From JAXLQL01 sp046331625 (GTDB taxonomy: Bacteria > Acidobacteriota > Terriglobia > Bryobacterales > Bryobacteraceae), in NCBI GenBank assembly GCA_046331625.1, contig JAXLQL010000002.1, positions 248,001 to 312,000 of the forward strand: a DNA stretch of 64,000 nt, written 5' to 3'. A program made the translations under genes and the position numbers. How positions within the stretch are numbered: the stretch's first letter is position 1; the number at the start of each line of letters is the position of its first letter. The notes below the pieces were generated by a model. It was not told the origin of the DNA. It saw only the letters and a program-made list of their open reading frames with translations, and ran no database searches. Positions 43,884-53,040 of the stretch are shown here, one piece after another.

Positions 43884-44423
43884 CTAGCGGCTTTCGGTCT
43901 CGTAGATCTCCGAGTCCGGCGCGAGCTGCAATTCACGAAGCTGCAAGTGGAGCTCGCCGATGGAACTCCACGGGAGAATCCGGGAGTTCTGCCTTTCATC
44001 GGGTGGGTTCGCGGGAAGCGAATCGGACCAGCCGCCGCAGCCGGTCAACGGAAGCAGCGGACGCCGATGCAGCCATGCCAGGCAAACCTCCGAGATCGTA
44101 CCGGCCCTGCCGCCGATCACGATGCAAGCATCTCCGGCCAGAGCCATCAATAGATTTCGGGCATCGCCCATTCCGCTAGGAATCACGACCGTCGCCGGCC
44201 AATCCGGCGGAGGCATCGTGTCGGGTGGAATGATGCTGACCACCAGTCCGCCCGCTTGAAGCGCCTCCTGCGCCGCTACTCTCGTGGCCGGGCTTCCGCA
44301 TCCGCTCACGAGGGTGATTCCGAGCCGCGCCAGCAGTGCCCCAGCTTGGCCCGCCAATTCGAACGCGGGGGACCCGGGCTCCGCGCTGCCGAGAACGCTG
44401 ACTTGGGGACGCCGGTGCATCAC
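43884..44423 (-). CDS. LOG/TIGR00725-like SLOG-fold protein
   Basis: 179 residues. VSVLGSAEPGSPAFELAGQA starts a Rossmann-like SLOG fold. SGMGDARNLLMALAGDACIV and IGGRAGTISEVCLAW contain the GG-x-GT-x-x-E motif of the LOG (lysine decarboxylase-like) family. Members cleave nucleotide monophosphates or bind nucleotide-like ligands. The second Met (44420) is an equally likely start. The MITE at 44445 lies immediately upstream of the gene and may have displaced its promoter. Confidence 0.8.
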   Translation of the reverse strand: MMHRRPQVSVLGSAEPGSPAFELAGQAGALLARLGITLVSGCGSPATRVAAQEALQAGGLVVSIIPPDTMPPPDWPATVVIPSGMGDARNLLMALAGDACIVIGGRAGTISEVCLAWLHRRPLLPLTGCGGWSDSLPANPPDERQNSRILPWSSIGELHLQLRELQLAPDSEIYETESR

Positions 44424-44444
44424 TCAATTCTAAGTCGTGGTCTC

Positions 44445-44731
44445 CTAGCAGCCCGTGGCTAAGGTCGCGCGGGCCGCATTGCGAGCGCCCAGGTCTGGGG
44501 ATGTCGCCAGATTCGAGGCGTGGCCAGAGACGCAATGCGCGCCATTTCGAAGGAGCCGCAACGAAGCAGATGGCCCCATGCCGCCGCAACCCTCTGGGCG
44601 GCCGGGATGCCGCATGCTTCGTTGCTCGTCGCTCGAGATGGGCAGGCATTGCTTCCTTCTCGCGCCTCGCCTTCGGGCACAGATCCCGCGCCGTGCGACC
44701 CCCGGGACTCTAGCCACGGACTGCTGCCTAG
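44445..44731. mobile_element. MITE family B, full copy 2
   Basis: Begins CTAGCAGCCCGTGGCTA and ends TAGCCACGGACTGCTG plus CCTAG. The interior matches 26671-26959 with small indels, including GGAGCCGCAACGAAGCAGAT. There is no transposase. It fills nearly the whole gap between the LOG-like gene and the carbamoyltransferase. Confidence 0.8.
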
Positions 44732-44735
44732 GCCG

Positions 44736-46562
44736 TCACTTCACCTTACGCGGACTCTCGACGTAATAGGGACCAATCGCCAGTCCATCCAGCCGCCCAT
44801 CCAGGAACGCGCGCACCGCATCATCAGGCGAGCAGACGATTGGCTCCTCATGCATGTTGAAGCTCGTGTTGATGAGCGACGGGAATCCGGAAAGCTTCTT
44901 GTACTCGGAGAGGATGTCGTAGTACCCGGGGTTTTTCTCGCGTCTCACCAACTGCGGCCGGGCCGTGTTGTCCACGTGGACCGCCGCCGGACAGCTCTGG
45001 CGCATGAACGGCGTGCAATCGAACGTGATGGTCATGAACTCGGCGCCGTGCTCGGCCTTGGAGATGTCTTTGTAGCACTCGTGCCGGTCTTCCCACATGG
45101 TCACCGGAGCGAACGGCATGAACTCGGTGCGGCCCAGCCGCTGGTTGAGCCACTGGTTCACTTCCGGATCGCGGCCATGGTAGAGAATCGACCGATTACC
45201 CAGCGCGCGCGGACCATACTCCATGCGTCCATCGAAGCGCGCCACCACTTCACCGCCGTTGATTCGGCGCGCCACCTCCGCGGCCAGATTGGCGGGTTCG
45301 CTGAATTTCAGGTTCTCGCGCTCGAGCGCCGCGCGGACCTCGGCGGGCGTGTAGCCGGGCCCGAAATAGACGTTGTCGATCGGCGCGCCCACGCCGCCCG
45401 GCCACGTCATGTAGAGCGCCAGGCCCGTGCCGCATCCGCCGTCGCCCATGTTCGGATAGACGAACACCTTCTCGACGCCGGGAACTTCGGCGATCCGCTG
45501 GTTCATCTTCACGTTCGCGGTGACGCCGCCCGATAGAACAACATTGGGGCATCCTGTTTCGGTCACCCAATCGCGCACCAGGTCCGCCGCTACGATCTCG
45601 AGCGCCCGCTGATAGGCCGCGGCCACGTCGATCATCGGGAAGCGCATCGCCAGATAGCGCGAAAACCAGATGGTGTTGTTCTGCATCATCTGGAAGTCGC
45701 CCTTCGAGCGCTTGAAGCGTTCGAGCAAGATGGGCGTGAGCAGATCAGGATCGCCGTAGGCCGCAAGGCCGACGATTTTGCCGGCGTGGCGGTCGGCGCG
45801 GAATCCGAGCGAGGAGGTTACGGCCTCGTAGAAGGTGCCGAGCGAATGCGGATACCGGATGTTGTGCAGACGGCGGATCTTGCCGCCTTCGCCGATGCTG
45901 ATCGAGCCCGCAAGCCCGGTACCGTAGCCGTCGAGCGTGACGATCAGCGCGCGATCGATGCCGCTGGCCAGGTAGCTGTTGGCGGCGTGCGAGAGGTGAT
46001 GCTCGAACCGCTTCAGCTTGCCCAGCAGTCCGAACTTCTTCAGGCCTTGTTCCAGTTCTTCCTGCCAGTGCTTGTGGTTGTCTTCCGTGCCCTCGATGAA
46101 CTCGCGCGCGGCGCGGTGATCGAAGAAAGACGCGGCGTCGGCAACTCCTCCAGCCACGCGGTAGAACACCCGCTTGGCGAGTTCCTTGTCCTTGCGCTGA
46201 TTCGGATCGGCGAGCCCGGGCACCGGCTTCGTGCGCTCGGGAATGCGGCTTTCCGCTGCGTCGAGCTTCTCCGCCAGACCCTGATGGAACCAGCCGTTGC
46301 ATACGACGTCGTAGTTGGCGAAACTCTTCTCGACGTGCTCGAGCTCCTGATCCCAGGTCAGAAACGCGTAGGCCACCGCATCGATCTCTTCAGGCTTGGT
46401 TCCCGTGCGGTCCAGCGCCGCTTGAATCGCCTGATAGGGGAATCCGGAGTGCTGCTTCTGCCGCGAGAAGCGCTCTTCGCCGGCGGCGAAGAGAATTTTG
46501 CCATCCTCCACCAGCGATGCGCTGGCGTCTTTGTCCAAAGGCGAAATGCCCAGTACCTTCAT
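44736..46562 (-). CDS. Carbamoyltransferase (NodU/CmcH family)
   Basis: 608 residues. The N-terminal ASKHA-type domain opens with MKVLGISPLDKDASASLVED and has GEERFSRQKQHSGFP. DGYGTGLAGSISIGEG and VLSGGVTANVKMNQRI are also typical. The C-terminal domain includes ARFDGRMEYGPRALGNRSIL and LINTSFNMHEEPIVCSPDDA. It transfers carbamoyl groups to hydroxyls of a sugar or secondary metabolite. It follows the deacetylase gene with an ATGA overlap, so together they probably tailor a surface polysaccharide. Confidence 0.93.
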   Translation of the reverse strand: MKVLGISPLDKDASASLVEDGKILFAAGEERFSRQKQHSGFPYQAIQAALDRTGTKPEEIDAVAYAFLTWDQELEHVEKSFANYDVVCNGWFHQGLAEKLDAAESRIPERTKPVPGLADPNQRKDKELAKRVFYRVAGGVADAASFFDHRAAREFIEGTEDNHKHWQEELEQGLKKFGLLGKLKRFEHHLSHAANSYLASGIDRALIVTLDGYGTGLAGSISIGEGGKIRRLHNIRYPHSLGTFYEAVTSSLGFRADRHAGKIVGLAAYGDPDLLTPILLERFKRSKGDFQMMQNNTIWFSRYLAMRFPMIDVAAAYQRALEIVAADLVRDWVTETGCPNVVLSGGVTANVKMNQRIAEVPGVEKVFVYPNMGDGGCGTGLALYMTWPGGVGAPIDNVYFGPGYTPAEVRAALERENLKFSEPANLAAEVARRINGGEVVARFDGRMEYGPRALGNRSILYHGRDPEVNQWLNQRLGRTEFMPFAPVTMWEDRHECYKDISKAEHGAEFMTITFDCTPFMRQSCPAAVHVDNTARPQLVRREKNPGYYDILSEYKKLSGFPSLINTSFNMHEEPIVCSPDDAVRAFLDGRLDGLAIGPYYVESPRKVK

Positions 46563-47632
46563 ATCCCTCCGCTATGAGCGAGCGCTCCAGTGAGCGCCGC
46601 TGGCCGCAGCGAGTCGGCCAAATTGAGAACTTCCGTCACCGCCATGGGGACTCCATTCAGTGACGCGAAGAACCATTCGCAGTAGTCTGCAATCGTCTTC
46701 AAGAACGCCTCGCGCTGGTTATCGGACTGCACATACGGCGTACATCCGATCGCCATTGACGGGCTGTGGAAACTCAGAGTAAATACCCGATGACCCTGTG
46801 CGTGAAGATATCCGGTGACCTTTTTCATCTCGGCGAGCGTGAAATCCTCAGGCGAGATACGAAGCCGGTCGAGCGCCCCGAGCCGGGCCAAGACGCCGGG
46901 TATGCGAAGCCGTTCTCCCCGGGGGGACCGGGCGACGCCGTTCAATCGGACCTTGTCTCCGGGCCACCATCCGCTGAATGCACCCGTGGTGGGCAGCATC
47001 AAGATTGGGCTGCGGGGCCCGGCCCACTGGGGCGCCGTATCGTAGCGCTCGTAATCGGGACCGCCGTCTCCAGAGTAGTCGAACGCGGGTGCGAGACTGA
47101 GGTCCACGCGATAGCCGAGTTGCTCGAGGTGCTGGACTGTGCGCGGCCCGAGCCCGTAGCGTCCGGCTTTGTAAGCCAAGGGCGCGTGCCCCATTCGGCG
47201 TTCGAGTAAGTGGGTGATCGTTTCGAGCTTGCGGCGCTCGAGAGTATCTGGTAGGTTGCCTGGATAAGTGTGCCGGGGAATCAGATCCTCGGCGATCGGA
47301 GGCGTCACCCAAGGGTGCAAATGAGCTCCCACCTCGCACGTGCCTTTCGAGAGGGGCTCTTCGAGAAAGCGCCAGCCGTCGTCGTCGCTCACTACCGGAT
47401 AGTCGGCCGCGTACATGGCACAGAGCCCGTACGATTCGAAAATTCTCTGGCACCGCCACAGGTCGCGCATTGCAGTGACGCCGGTATTGCCCGGGCTGCA
47501 AGGCTGAGACCAGTCGAACTCCTCTTCGGTATCTACCACCGCAAGAAGGATGGGGCGCTGGGATTCGGGAAACGTGATGATCTGGGGGGCGAGGCCCAGC
47601 TCGGACACCCCACTGCTTCCGTTCGCGTTCAC
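46559..47632 (-). CDS. Polysaccharide deacetylase-like (WalW-type) protein
   Basis: 357 residues with GTG start. LLAVVDTEEEFDWSQP is the acidic-rich N-terminal strand of the WalW-like deacetylase group, EVGAHLHPWVTPP holds the histidine metal ligands, and YKAGRYGLGPRTVQHLEQLG follows. The late segment HRVFTLSFHSPSM is typical too. It probably acts on a polysaccharide precursor. It overlaps the carbamoyltransferase (ATGA). The start is uncertain because no strong ribosome site lies ahead of the GTG. Confidence 0.85.
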   Translation of the reverse strand: MNANGSSGVSELGLAPQIITFPESQRPILLAVVDTEEEFDWSQPCSPGNTGVTAMRDLWRCQRIFESYGLCAMYAADYPVVSDDDGWRFLEEPLSKGTCEVGAHLHPWVTPPIAEDLIPRHTYPGNLPDTLERRKLETITHLLERRMGHAPLAYKAGRYGLGPRTVQHLEQLGYRVDLSLAPAFDYSGDGGPDYERYDTAPQWAGPRSPILMLPTTGAFSGWWPGDKVRLNGVARSPRGERLRIPGVLARLGALDRLRISPEDFTLAEMKKVTGYLHAQGHRVFTLSFHSPSMAIGCTPYVQSDNQREAFLKTIADYCEWFFASLNGVPMAVTEVLNLADSLRPAALTGALAHSGGI

Positions 47633-48115
47633 ACCCGTCGATTGCCTCCGGCTCGATCAGCGGGTCACGACGGATCCCGGAAGACAAACCCGGTACGGGG
47701 TTTGGGCGGTTCGGTAGCAGAACCTGAGCCCGCTAGTATACCGCACCCGGGTTTGCCAGTGTAGGGCGGCTTCCGCGCAGGCGCGCAAGAACCGATTGTC
47801 TCTCAAACGCATCGGCGCCGGCCCCCTGCTTCCCTGCGCCGGCCGCACCACCGGGAACCAAACCGCCGCTGGACGAACAGCCACAAGCATCCCCTGGCCG
47901 AGTCAGGAGCCGCCAGGGCAGCCGCCGCATCTGCGAACCGCATCTTCTGTGGGTGACCGCGTTGCCGCCATGCCGGCGTGTTCACCATGGCGCGCCGGGG
48001 TTACGCGATGCGCAGCTCGAGTTCGCTCCTGGTACAGCCCTATCAGCGCGCGAGGCAGGCTGACACGGCTGCATCGCACGCGGCGATCATACGGGCGCAG
48101 GAGGCTCCGAGGTGG
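47633..48115. other. Gene-free stretch with hairpin
   Basis: CAAACCC (47685-47691) and GGGTTTG (47698-47704) form a 7-bp stem with a six-base loop. A half-like copy of repeat A (GTAGGGCGGCTTCCGCGC, from 47761) lies further on. No frame has a domain or ribosome site. The hairpin may be part of the leader of the deacetylase operon. Confidence 0.45.
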
Positions 48116-48655
48116 CTACTCGAAGAAGTTCGACACCTTCGTCTTGAAGCCGGGTAACAGTTCCGGGAGTTCCAAGTCCGCGTCGACGCCGAGAAGCCTC
48201 GAGGATCCGCCCGGCGTGTAGACATGGATCACTCTTCGCTCGGGAAAGGCCGTGATCACGTACTTCGCGCCGTTGGCGAGATAGAGCTCGATCTTCGCTT
48301 CCAAATCCGCGGCCGATTCCGACGACACCACTTCCACGGCCAAATCCGGCGCACCTTGCGGCCAATCCTGCGGATCTACGGCGTTGACTCGATGCTGAAG
48401 TAGGAACGAAACATCCGGCTGCCTCGCGTCGACCGGGGTCAGCCTGTACATCGTCTCTTCGTAGATCCTTCCGATCGGATGGCTCAACAAATATCGCATG
48501 AGCTCCCGCGTAACGAGGCTCTTGACGTTTTCGTGCAAAAAGCGAGCACCGGCCATTGGAACGATCTCTCCTGCCACCAGCTCAGTTCGCTGGGTCTGTT
48601 CCTGAGGCAACGTCAAGAATTCGGCGGCGGTAATCTGTGCAGCAGCCACGCCCAT
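48116..48655 (-). CDS. Uma2-family (DUF820) endonuclease-like protein
   Basis: 179 residues from the ATG at 48655. The PD-(D/E)XK-like core has YEETMYRLTPVDARQPDVSF and APDLAVEVVSSESAADLEAK, giving the Asp and E-x-x-S acidic pattern of Uma2. GAKYVITAFPERRVIHVYT is the last strand. The family is expanded in cyanobacteria and Acidobacteria; its biological role is unknown. It stands alone, 17 bp downstream of the spermidine-synthase-like gene. Confidence 0.88.
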   Translation of the reverse strand: MGVAAAQITAAEFLTLPQEQTQRTELVAGEIVPMAGARFLHENVKSLVTRELMRYLLSHPIGRIYEETMYRLTPVDARQPDVSFLLQHRVNAVDPQDWPQGAPDLAVEVVSSESAADLEAKIELYLANGAKYVITAFPERRVIHVYTPGGSSRLLGVDADLELPELLPGFKTKVSNFFE

Positions 48656-48672
48656 AGTTCGATTATATGTCT

Positions 48673-50583
48673 CTACTTCATCACGCTCCACAAGCTCGCG
48701 AAGTCGTCGGTCCAGCGAAGCACGCGCCGGGGAGCTTGTGCGTAGGGCTTGTCTTCGAGCACCATCCACGTGGCCGAGTAGACGCCTTGCGTTCGATCCT
48801 CCGGTGAATCGGCGCGGCGGGCCGAGTAGCGGATCGACTGCGCCAGCCCGTGAACCACCGGCTCGAGGTCGAGCGCACGATTCGAGATGTGGATCAGCAG
48901 CGTCGCGCCCTGCGCCATATGCTTGCGGTAAATCCGCGCGCATTCGGTGGTGAGCAAGTGGGCCGGAATCGAGTCGCTCGAGAAGGCGTCCACCACGAGG
49001 ATGTCGAAGTTGGCGGGCGACTCGTCGCGCAGTGCAAGCCGCGCGTCGCCTTCCGAGATCTCGACGTTAGCCATGGAATCGGCGACGAATGTGAAGCGCT
49101 CGCGAGCAATGGCGATCACCTGCGGATTGATTTCGTAGAAACGGATGAGGTCGCCTGGACGGCCGTAGCGCGCGAGCGTGCCGGTACCGAGTCCGATGAC
49201 GCCGATGCGGAGTGGTCCGGTGGTGCGGCGTTGATGCTCCTCGATGGCTAGGGCAGGCGCGCTGGCCCAGCCGTAGTATGCGGTGGGTGTGCGGCGGCGA
49301 GCTGGGTCGAGGAGTTGGAGCCCGTGTGTGGTCTGCCCATGCGTGAGCACTCGGCGGCGCAACCCGTTCTCTTCGCGTTCGCTCACGCGCAGCACACCGT
49401 GGAAGCTGCGGCGCTGCTCGAGAATCTGGCTCGATCCGGTGTCGAGCAACAGGAACGGAACCACCACGGCGGCGGAGAGCCCGATGAGCGACGAGCGAGC
49501 CAAGGGAGCGGCCGAGCGGATCGACTCGCCCGCACGAATTCGCCGCCAGAGAACGAGCGCGGCGGTGGATGCGAGCAGGATCGGATATTCGGCGTAGGTC
49601 GAGAATGCGCGCGGAGCGATCAGTGCGACGAAGGCTCCACCGAGCGCGCCTCCGGCCGCGATAGCGACGTAGTAGACGGTGAGCGATGCGGGTTCGGGGC
49701 GCGCGGAGGCGAGTTCCCCGTGGAGCAGGATCAAGCACACGAACAGAGTGACGCCGCTGAGCGTGAGATGCGCACGCACGTCGACGTTCGCTCCCACTAC
49801 GGTGAGAACGCATGCCGCGGGGATGGCGATGCTCGCCATGAGCGAGAACGTGTGGCGGTCATACCAGTGCGGACGATCGAAGCAGACAATGAAGCTGAGC
49901 AAGTAGAGCGCGAGCGGCACCACCCAGAGCAGCGGGATCGGCGCGATCTCCTGCGACATCTGGTTGGTGGCCGCGGCCAGCAGCGCTGATCCGCACGCGG
50001 CGAGCAGGATCCAGGAGCCGATGGCGGACGCAGGAGGAAGGGGCGCGGCGGGCTGCGGGGGGGGCGGCTTGCGCCATACCGAGATGACGGTGAGCAACAC
50101 GAAGACGGCGTACGCTCCGGCCCATCCGAGCATCTGCTGTCGCAGGCTGAGCCAACGTTCGATGAGCACCGGATAGACGAGCAGCGCCGCGAGCGAAGCG
50201 AAGTTCGAGAGCGCGTAGAGGCGATACGGGTTCGCGAGCGTGGACCATCGCTGCACGAGGGGTGAATTGGAGGCGAGCACGAAGTACGGAACTCCGATAG
50301 TGGCGGCAAGCGTGAGGATCACGCCCGCGGTGTTGGGAAGCTCGACGAGAAAGGGCGCGTCGCGCAATGCGGCGAGCGAGAGTACGGCGAGTGCGGCGTG
50401 CGGAATCGGGCGGGCGATGTGCGCGTAGCCGTAGCCGGCCAACAGGACGGCTTGGAAGAAGAGCAGGCAGACGGTCCAGACGGCGGCGGTGCCGCCGAAC
50501 CAGGGAAGCAGCGCTTTCGCCACCATGGGTTGGACGAAGAACAGGAGGAAGGATCCGAGGATGAGGGCGGCGGCTCGGGTCAC
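48673..50583 (-). CDS. Membrane-anchored spermidine synthase-like protein
   Basis: 636 residues from the GTG at 50583. The first ~380 residues have about ten transmembrane helices (AAALILGSFLLFFVQPMVAK onward). The C-terminal soluble domain has the SAM-fold motif RIGVIGLGTGTLARYGRPGD, EINPQVIAIARERF and the acidic VDAFSSDSIPAHLLT of spermidine synthases. Membrane-fused versions are common in soil bacteria and have no firm substrate. It could aminopropylate or methylate a lipid or small molecule. Confidence 0.88.
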   Translation of the reverse strand: MTRAAALILGSFLLFFVQPMVAKALLPWFGGTAAVWTVCLLFFQAVLLAGYGYAHIARPIPHAALAVLSLAALRDAPFLVELPNTAGVILTLAATIGVPYFVLASNSPLVQRWSTLANPYRLYALSNFASLAALLVYPVLIERWLSLRQQMLGWAGAYAVFVLLTVISVWRKPPPPQPAAPLPPASAIGSWILLAACGSALLAAATNQMSQEIAPIPLLWVVPLALYLLSFIVCFDRPHWYDRHTFSLMASIAIPAACVLTVVGANVDVRAHLTLSGVTLFVCLILLHGELASARPEPASLTVYYVAIAAGGALGGAFVALIAPRAFSTYAEYPILLASTAALVLWRRIRAGESIRSAAPLARSSLIGLSAAVVVPFLLLDTGSSQILEQRRSFHGVLRVSEREENGLRRRVLTHGQTTHGLQLLDPARRRTPTAYYGWASAPALAIEEHQRRTTGPLRIGVIGLGTGTLARYGRPGDLIRFYEINPQVIAIARERFTFVADSMANVEISEGDARLALRDESPANFDILVVDAFSSDSIPAHLLTTECARIYRKHMAQGATLLIHISNRALDLEPVVHGLAQSIRYSARRADSPEDRTQGVYSATWMVLEDKPYAQAPRRVLRWTDDFASLWSVMK

Positions 50584-50608
50584 GGCTGCGGGTCCTCGGC
50601 GCAAGCAT

Positions 50609-50643
50609 GTGGGGCAGGTTTTAGCCTGCGCGGGACTCGAGTG
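50609..50643 (-). repeat. REP-like repeat A, inverted partial copy
   Basis: GTGGGGCAGGTTTTAGCCTG followed by CGCGGGACTCGAG, the inverse of the other copies. It sits just upstream of the spermidine-synthase-like gene, and with the copies at 50719 and 50826 forms a cluster of three in 298 bp of gene-free DNA. Confidence 0.65.
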
Positions 50644-50718
50644 GTGCTGTCCGAAGCCGCGTACGGTGGGGTGTCGCTCCAAGCGCCTGAACCTCGGCGC
50701 GGATTACTTGGCGCGAGG

Positions 50719-50765
50719 CATCGGCAGCGGGACTGAAGTCCCGCGCTGGCTAAAGCCCGCCCTAC
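50719..50765 (+). repeat. REP-like repeat A, copy 3
   Basis: Core GGGACTGAAGTCCCGCGC then TGGCTAAAGCCCGCCCTAC, nearly identical to the copy at 7087. Intergenic, downstream of the oxidoreductase gene. Confidence 0.75.
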
Positions 50766-50825
50766 ACGGCAGGGCAAGTGCCTTTGTCCGACCCGGCATG
50801 CTTTCACGAGCTCTGCGCCAGGGGC

Positions 50826-50864
50826 ACAGGACTCGAGTCCCGCGTAGGCTGAAGCCCGCCCCAC
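50826..50864 (+). repeat. REP-like repeat A, copy 4
   Basis: Core GGACTCGAGTCCCGCG then TAGGCTGAAGCCCGCCCCAC. Lies 61 bp after copy 3 in the same orientation. Confidence 0.7.
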
Positions 50865-50881
50865 AAGCAGGTGACCGGGAT

Positions 50882-52030
50882 TCAGAGTTGGACGCCGGTT
50901 GCTTCCCACTGTCCTGACTTGCCCGAGCGCAACACCGCGTCGCACACTTTCTGCGTCTGCAGAGCGTTGCGGAAATCGGGCTGCGCGGGCGTGCCCGTCT
51001 CGATACCCTTGACGAAATCGGCGAGTGCGTTGAGGAACGAATGCTCGTAGCCGATCACGAGTCCGGGCACCCAGTACTTGTCCATGTAAGGATGCTCCCC
51101 ATTGGTGACGTGGATCCGCCGCCATCCGCGCACGTGCGAATCGGCTTTGTACTCGAAGAAATCGAGATACTCCATCTCTTCGAGGTTGAACGAGACGCTG
51201 CCGTCGGCGCCGTTGAGTTCAAGCGTCTTGAGCGCCTTGTGTCCACGCGCGTAACGAGTGGACTCGAACAGCCCGAGCGATCCATTCGCGAACTCGGCGA
51301 TGAACAGGCACGCGTCGTCGATGCCCACCGGCTCCACCTTGCCGGTCAACACGTGCATGCGCTCTTTCACGAAGGTCTCGGTCTTGGCCACCACGCGCGT
51401 GATGGCGCCGTTGAGCCACATCGCGGTGTCGATGTTGTGCGCAAGCAGGTCTCCGGTGACACCGGATCCAGCCGCGTTTACGTCGAGCCGCCACACGCCC
51501 GCGCCGCCTTGCGGAACGTCGGGCGAGATGGTCCAGTCTTGCAGGAAGTTGGCGCGGAAGTGAAACGGCTTGCCGATGCGGCCTTCGTCAATGAGTTGCT
51601 TGGCAAGCGAGATGGCTGGTACGCGGCGATAGTTGTACCACACCATGTTCGGCACTTTGGCCGCTTCCACGGCGGCCACCATCGGCTCGGCCTCGGCCGT
51701 GTCGCGAGCGAGCGGCTTCTCGCACAGGATCATCTTGCCTGCCTGCGCGGCCGCGATTGCGATTTCGCGATGCGTGTCATTGGGCGTACAGATATCGATC
51801 GCGTCGACATCGGGCGCTTCCACCACCTTGCGCCAATCGGTTTCCACGCGCTCGTAGCCCCAGTTGTCGGCGAACGCTTTCGCCTTCTCGGCGTTGCGCG
51901 CGCAGGCCACTTTCAACACCGGAGCGTGTTCGAGCGGAAAGAAATCGTTGAGGCGCTTGTATGCGTTCGAGTGGGCGCGCCCCATGAATCCGTAGCCGAT
52001 CATGGCTACGCGCAGATGTTTCTTGGCCAT
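50882..52030 (-). CDS. Gfo/Idh/MocA-family dehydrogenase
   Basis: 382 residues, cytoplasmic (no signal). Rossmann motif VAMIGYGFMGRAHSNAYKRL and EKP motif ILCEKPLARDTAEAEP. The C-terminal domain contains GAGVWRLDVNAAGSGVTGDL and the ligand stretch AHNIDTAMWLNG. It oxidises a sugar or inositol-type substrate with NAD(P). Together with the isomerase 13 bp upstream it makes a two-gene sugar catabolic operon. Confidence 0.93.
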   Translation of the reverse strand: MAKKHLRVAMIGYGFMGRAHSNAYKRLNDFFPLEHAPVLKVACARNAEKAKAFADNWGYERVETDWRKVVEAPDVDAIDICTPNDTHREIAIAAAQAGKMILCEKPLARDTAEAEPMVAAVEAAKVPNMVWYNYRRVPAISLAKQLIDEGRIGKPFHFRANFLQDWTISPDVPQGGAGVWRLDVNAAGSGVTGDLLAHNIDTAMWLNGAITRVVAKTETFVKERMHVLTGKVEPVGIDDACLFIAEFANGSLGLFESTRYARGHKALKTLELNGADGSVSFNLEEMEYLDFFEYKADSHVRGWRRIHVTNGEHPYMDKYWVPGLVIGYEHSFLNALADFVKGIETGTPAQPDFRNALQTQKVCDAVLRSGKSGQWEATGVQL

Positions 52031-52043
52031 CGGAGTGGGTCCT

Positions 52044-52994
52044 TCAGTTGCCGTACTTGGCGATCAATTGGTCGAGGTGCTTCTTGCAGGTCTCGGTGGC
52101 GGCCCAGGCGTCGGGCCAGAAGCAGAGGTCGATGGTCCACCAGTCGTGAGGCAGGCGAGCGGCTTTCACGAGCTCGGGCATGATCTCATCGAAGTTGAGC
52201 ACGCCGAGTCCAAAAGGCGGATGCGCCGAGGTCTCGTCATGGCCGTTGGCATCCTTGTGGCAAGTGTTGTCGGAGTCAATGACGTGGATGTGATTGATGC
52301 GGCCATTGAGCATCCGGATGTACTCGATCTGGCTCGGGTAGGTTTCCTTCTGCCCCTCATGGCGTGAGCCGTTGACGGCCACCATCTGGCCGTGGCAGGT
52401 GTCGTATTGAATGCCGAAGTTCGGCTTGTTCACCGCGTCATGGATACGCACGGCGTCACTCGGCTTGTTGAAGGCGAAGCCGGGTTCCACTTCCCAGGTG
52501 ACGTATTGGCCGTTGCCGGCGGCGATGTCGCAGCACTTTTGCCACGTGGAGACGACGCGCTTCATCGCGGTGTCATAGTCGATCTCGCGATGAATGGTGG
52601 GGGGCTGGACGCAGTCGACGCGGATGCCCTGGATGCCCACATCCTTGCAGAATTCGCTGTTGCGCGCGAACTCGGCGACATACTTCGACTGGTCATCGGT
52701 GTTGATCAGCTTTTCGCCCCAAAGATTGGCGGCGATACCGGAGAAGGCGAGGCCCTTCGCCTTCATCTTGGCGGCCAGTTCCTCGCGCTGGGACTTGTGG
52801 GGCATGGCGCCGGGCCACGAGTCGTCGGGTCCATTGGGATTGCCGGGATTGGGATGGGGAGGGAAACCACCGAGTTCGACGCCATCGAAGCCGAGGGCTT
52901 TGAGCTTGTCGATGACGGTGTCGAAGTCGACGGGGTTCGACGCGTAGGGGCCGATCGTATAGGCCCACGAACCGATGGAACTGCGCTTGGCCAT
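52044..52994 (-). CDS. Xylose isomerase-like TIM barrel sugar epimerase/isomerase
   Basis: 316 residues of the IolE/IolH-like AP endonuclease 2 superfamily. GFDGVELGGFPPHPNPG gives the first metal Glu, GQYVTWEVEPGFAFNKPSDA the second, and IQYDTCHGQM, RINHIHVIDSDNT and FDEIMPELVKA other active-site strands. Role: isomerisation or epimerisation of a keto sugar, with the dehydrogenase next. No signal peptide. It is divergent from the DUF3616 gene with 46 bp between starts. Confidence 0.92.
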   Translation of the reverse strand: MAKRSSIGSWAYTIGPYASNPVDFDTVIDKLKALGFDGVELGGFPPHPNPGNPNGPDDSWPGAMPHKSQREELAAKMKAKGLAFSGIAANLWGEKLINTDDQSKYVAEFARNSEFCKDVGIQGIRVDCVQPPTIHREIDYDTAMKRVVSTWQKCCDIAAGNGQYVTWEVEPGFAFNKPSDAVRIHDAVNKPNFGIQYDTCHGQMVAVNGSRHEGQKETYPSQIEYIRMLNGRINHIHVIDSDNTCHKDANGHDETSAHPPFGLGVLNFDEIMPELVKAARLPHDWWTIDLCFWPDAWAATETCKKHLDQLIAKYGN

Positions 52995-53040
52995 AGGGTT
53001 TTATTGCACCGCACTCGGGTTAGGCGAGTCAAGAAGCGAT

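Noticed and set aside
47685..47704. Intrinsic terminator
   Set aside because: The hairpin lacks a T-run and lies upstream of a gene, not after one, so only a hairpin is noted.
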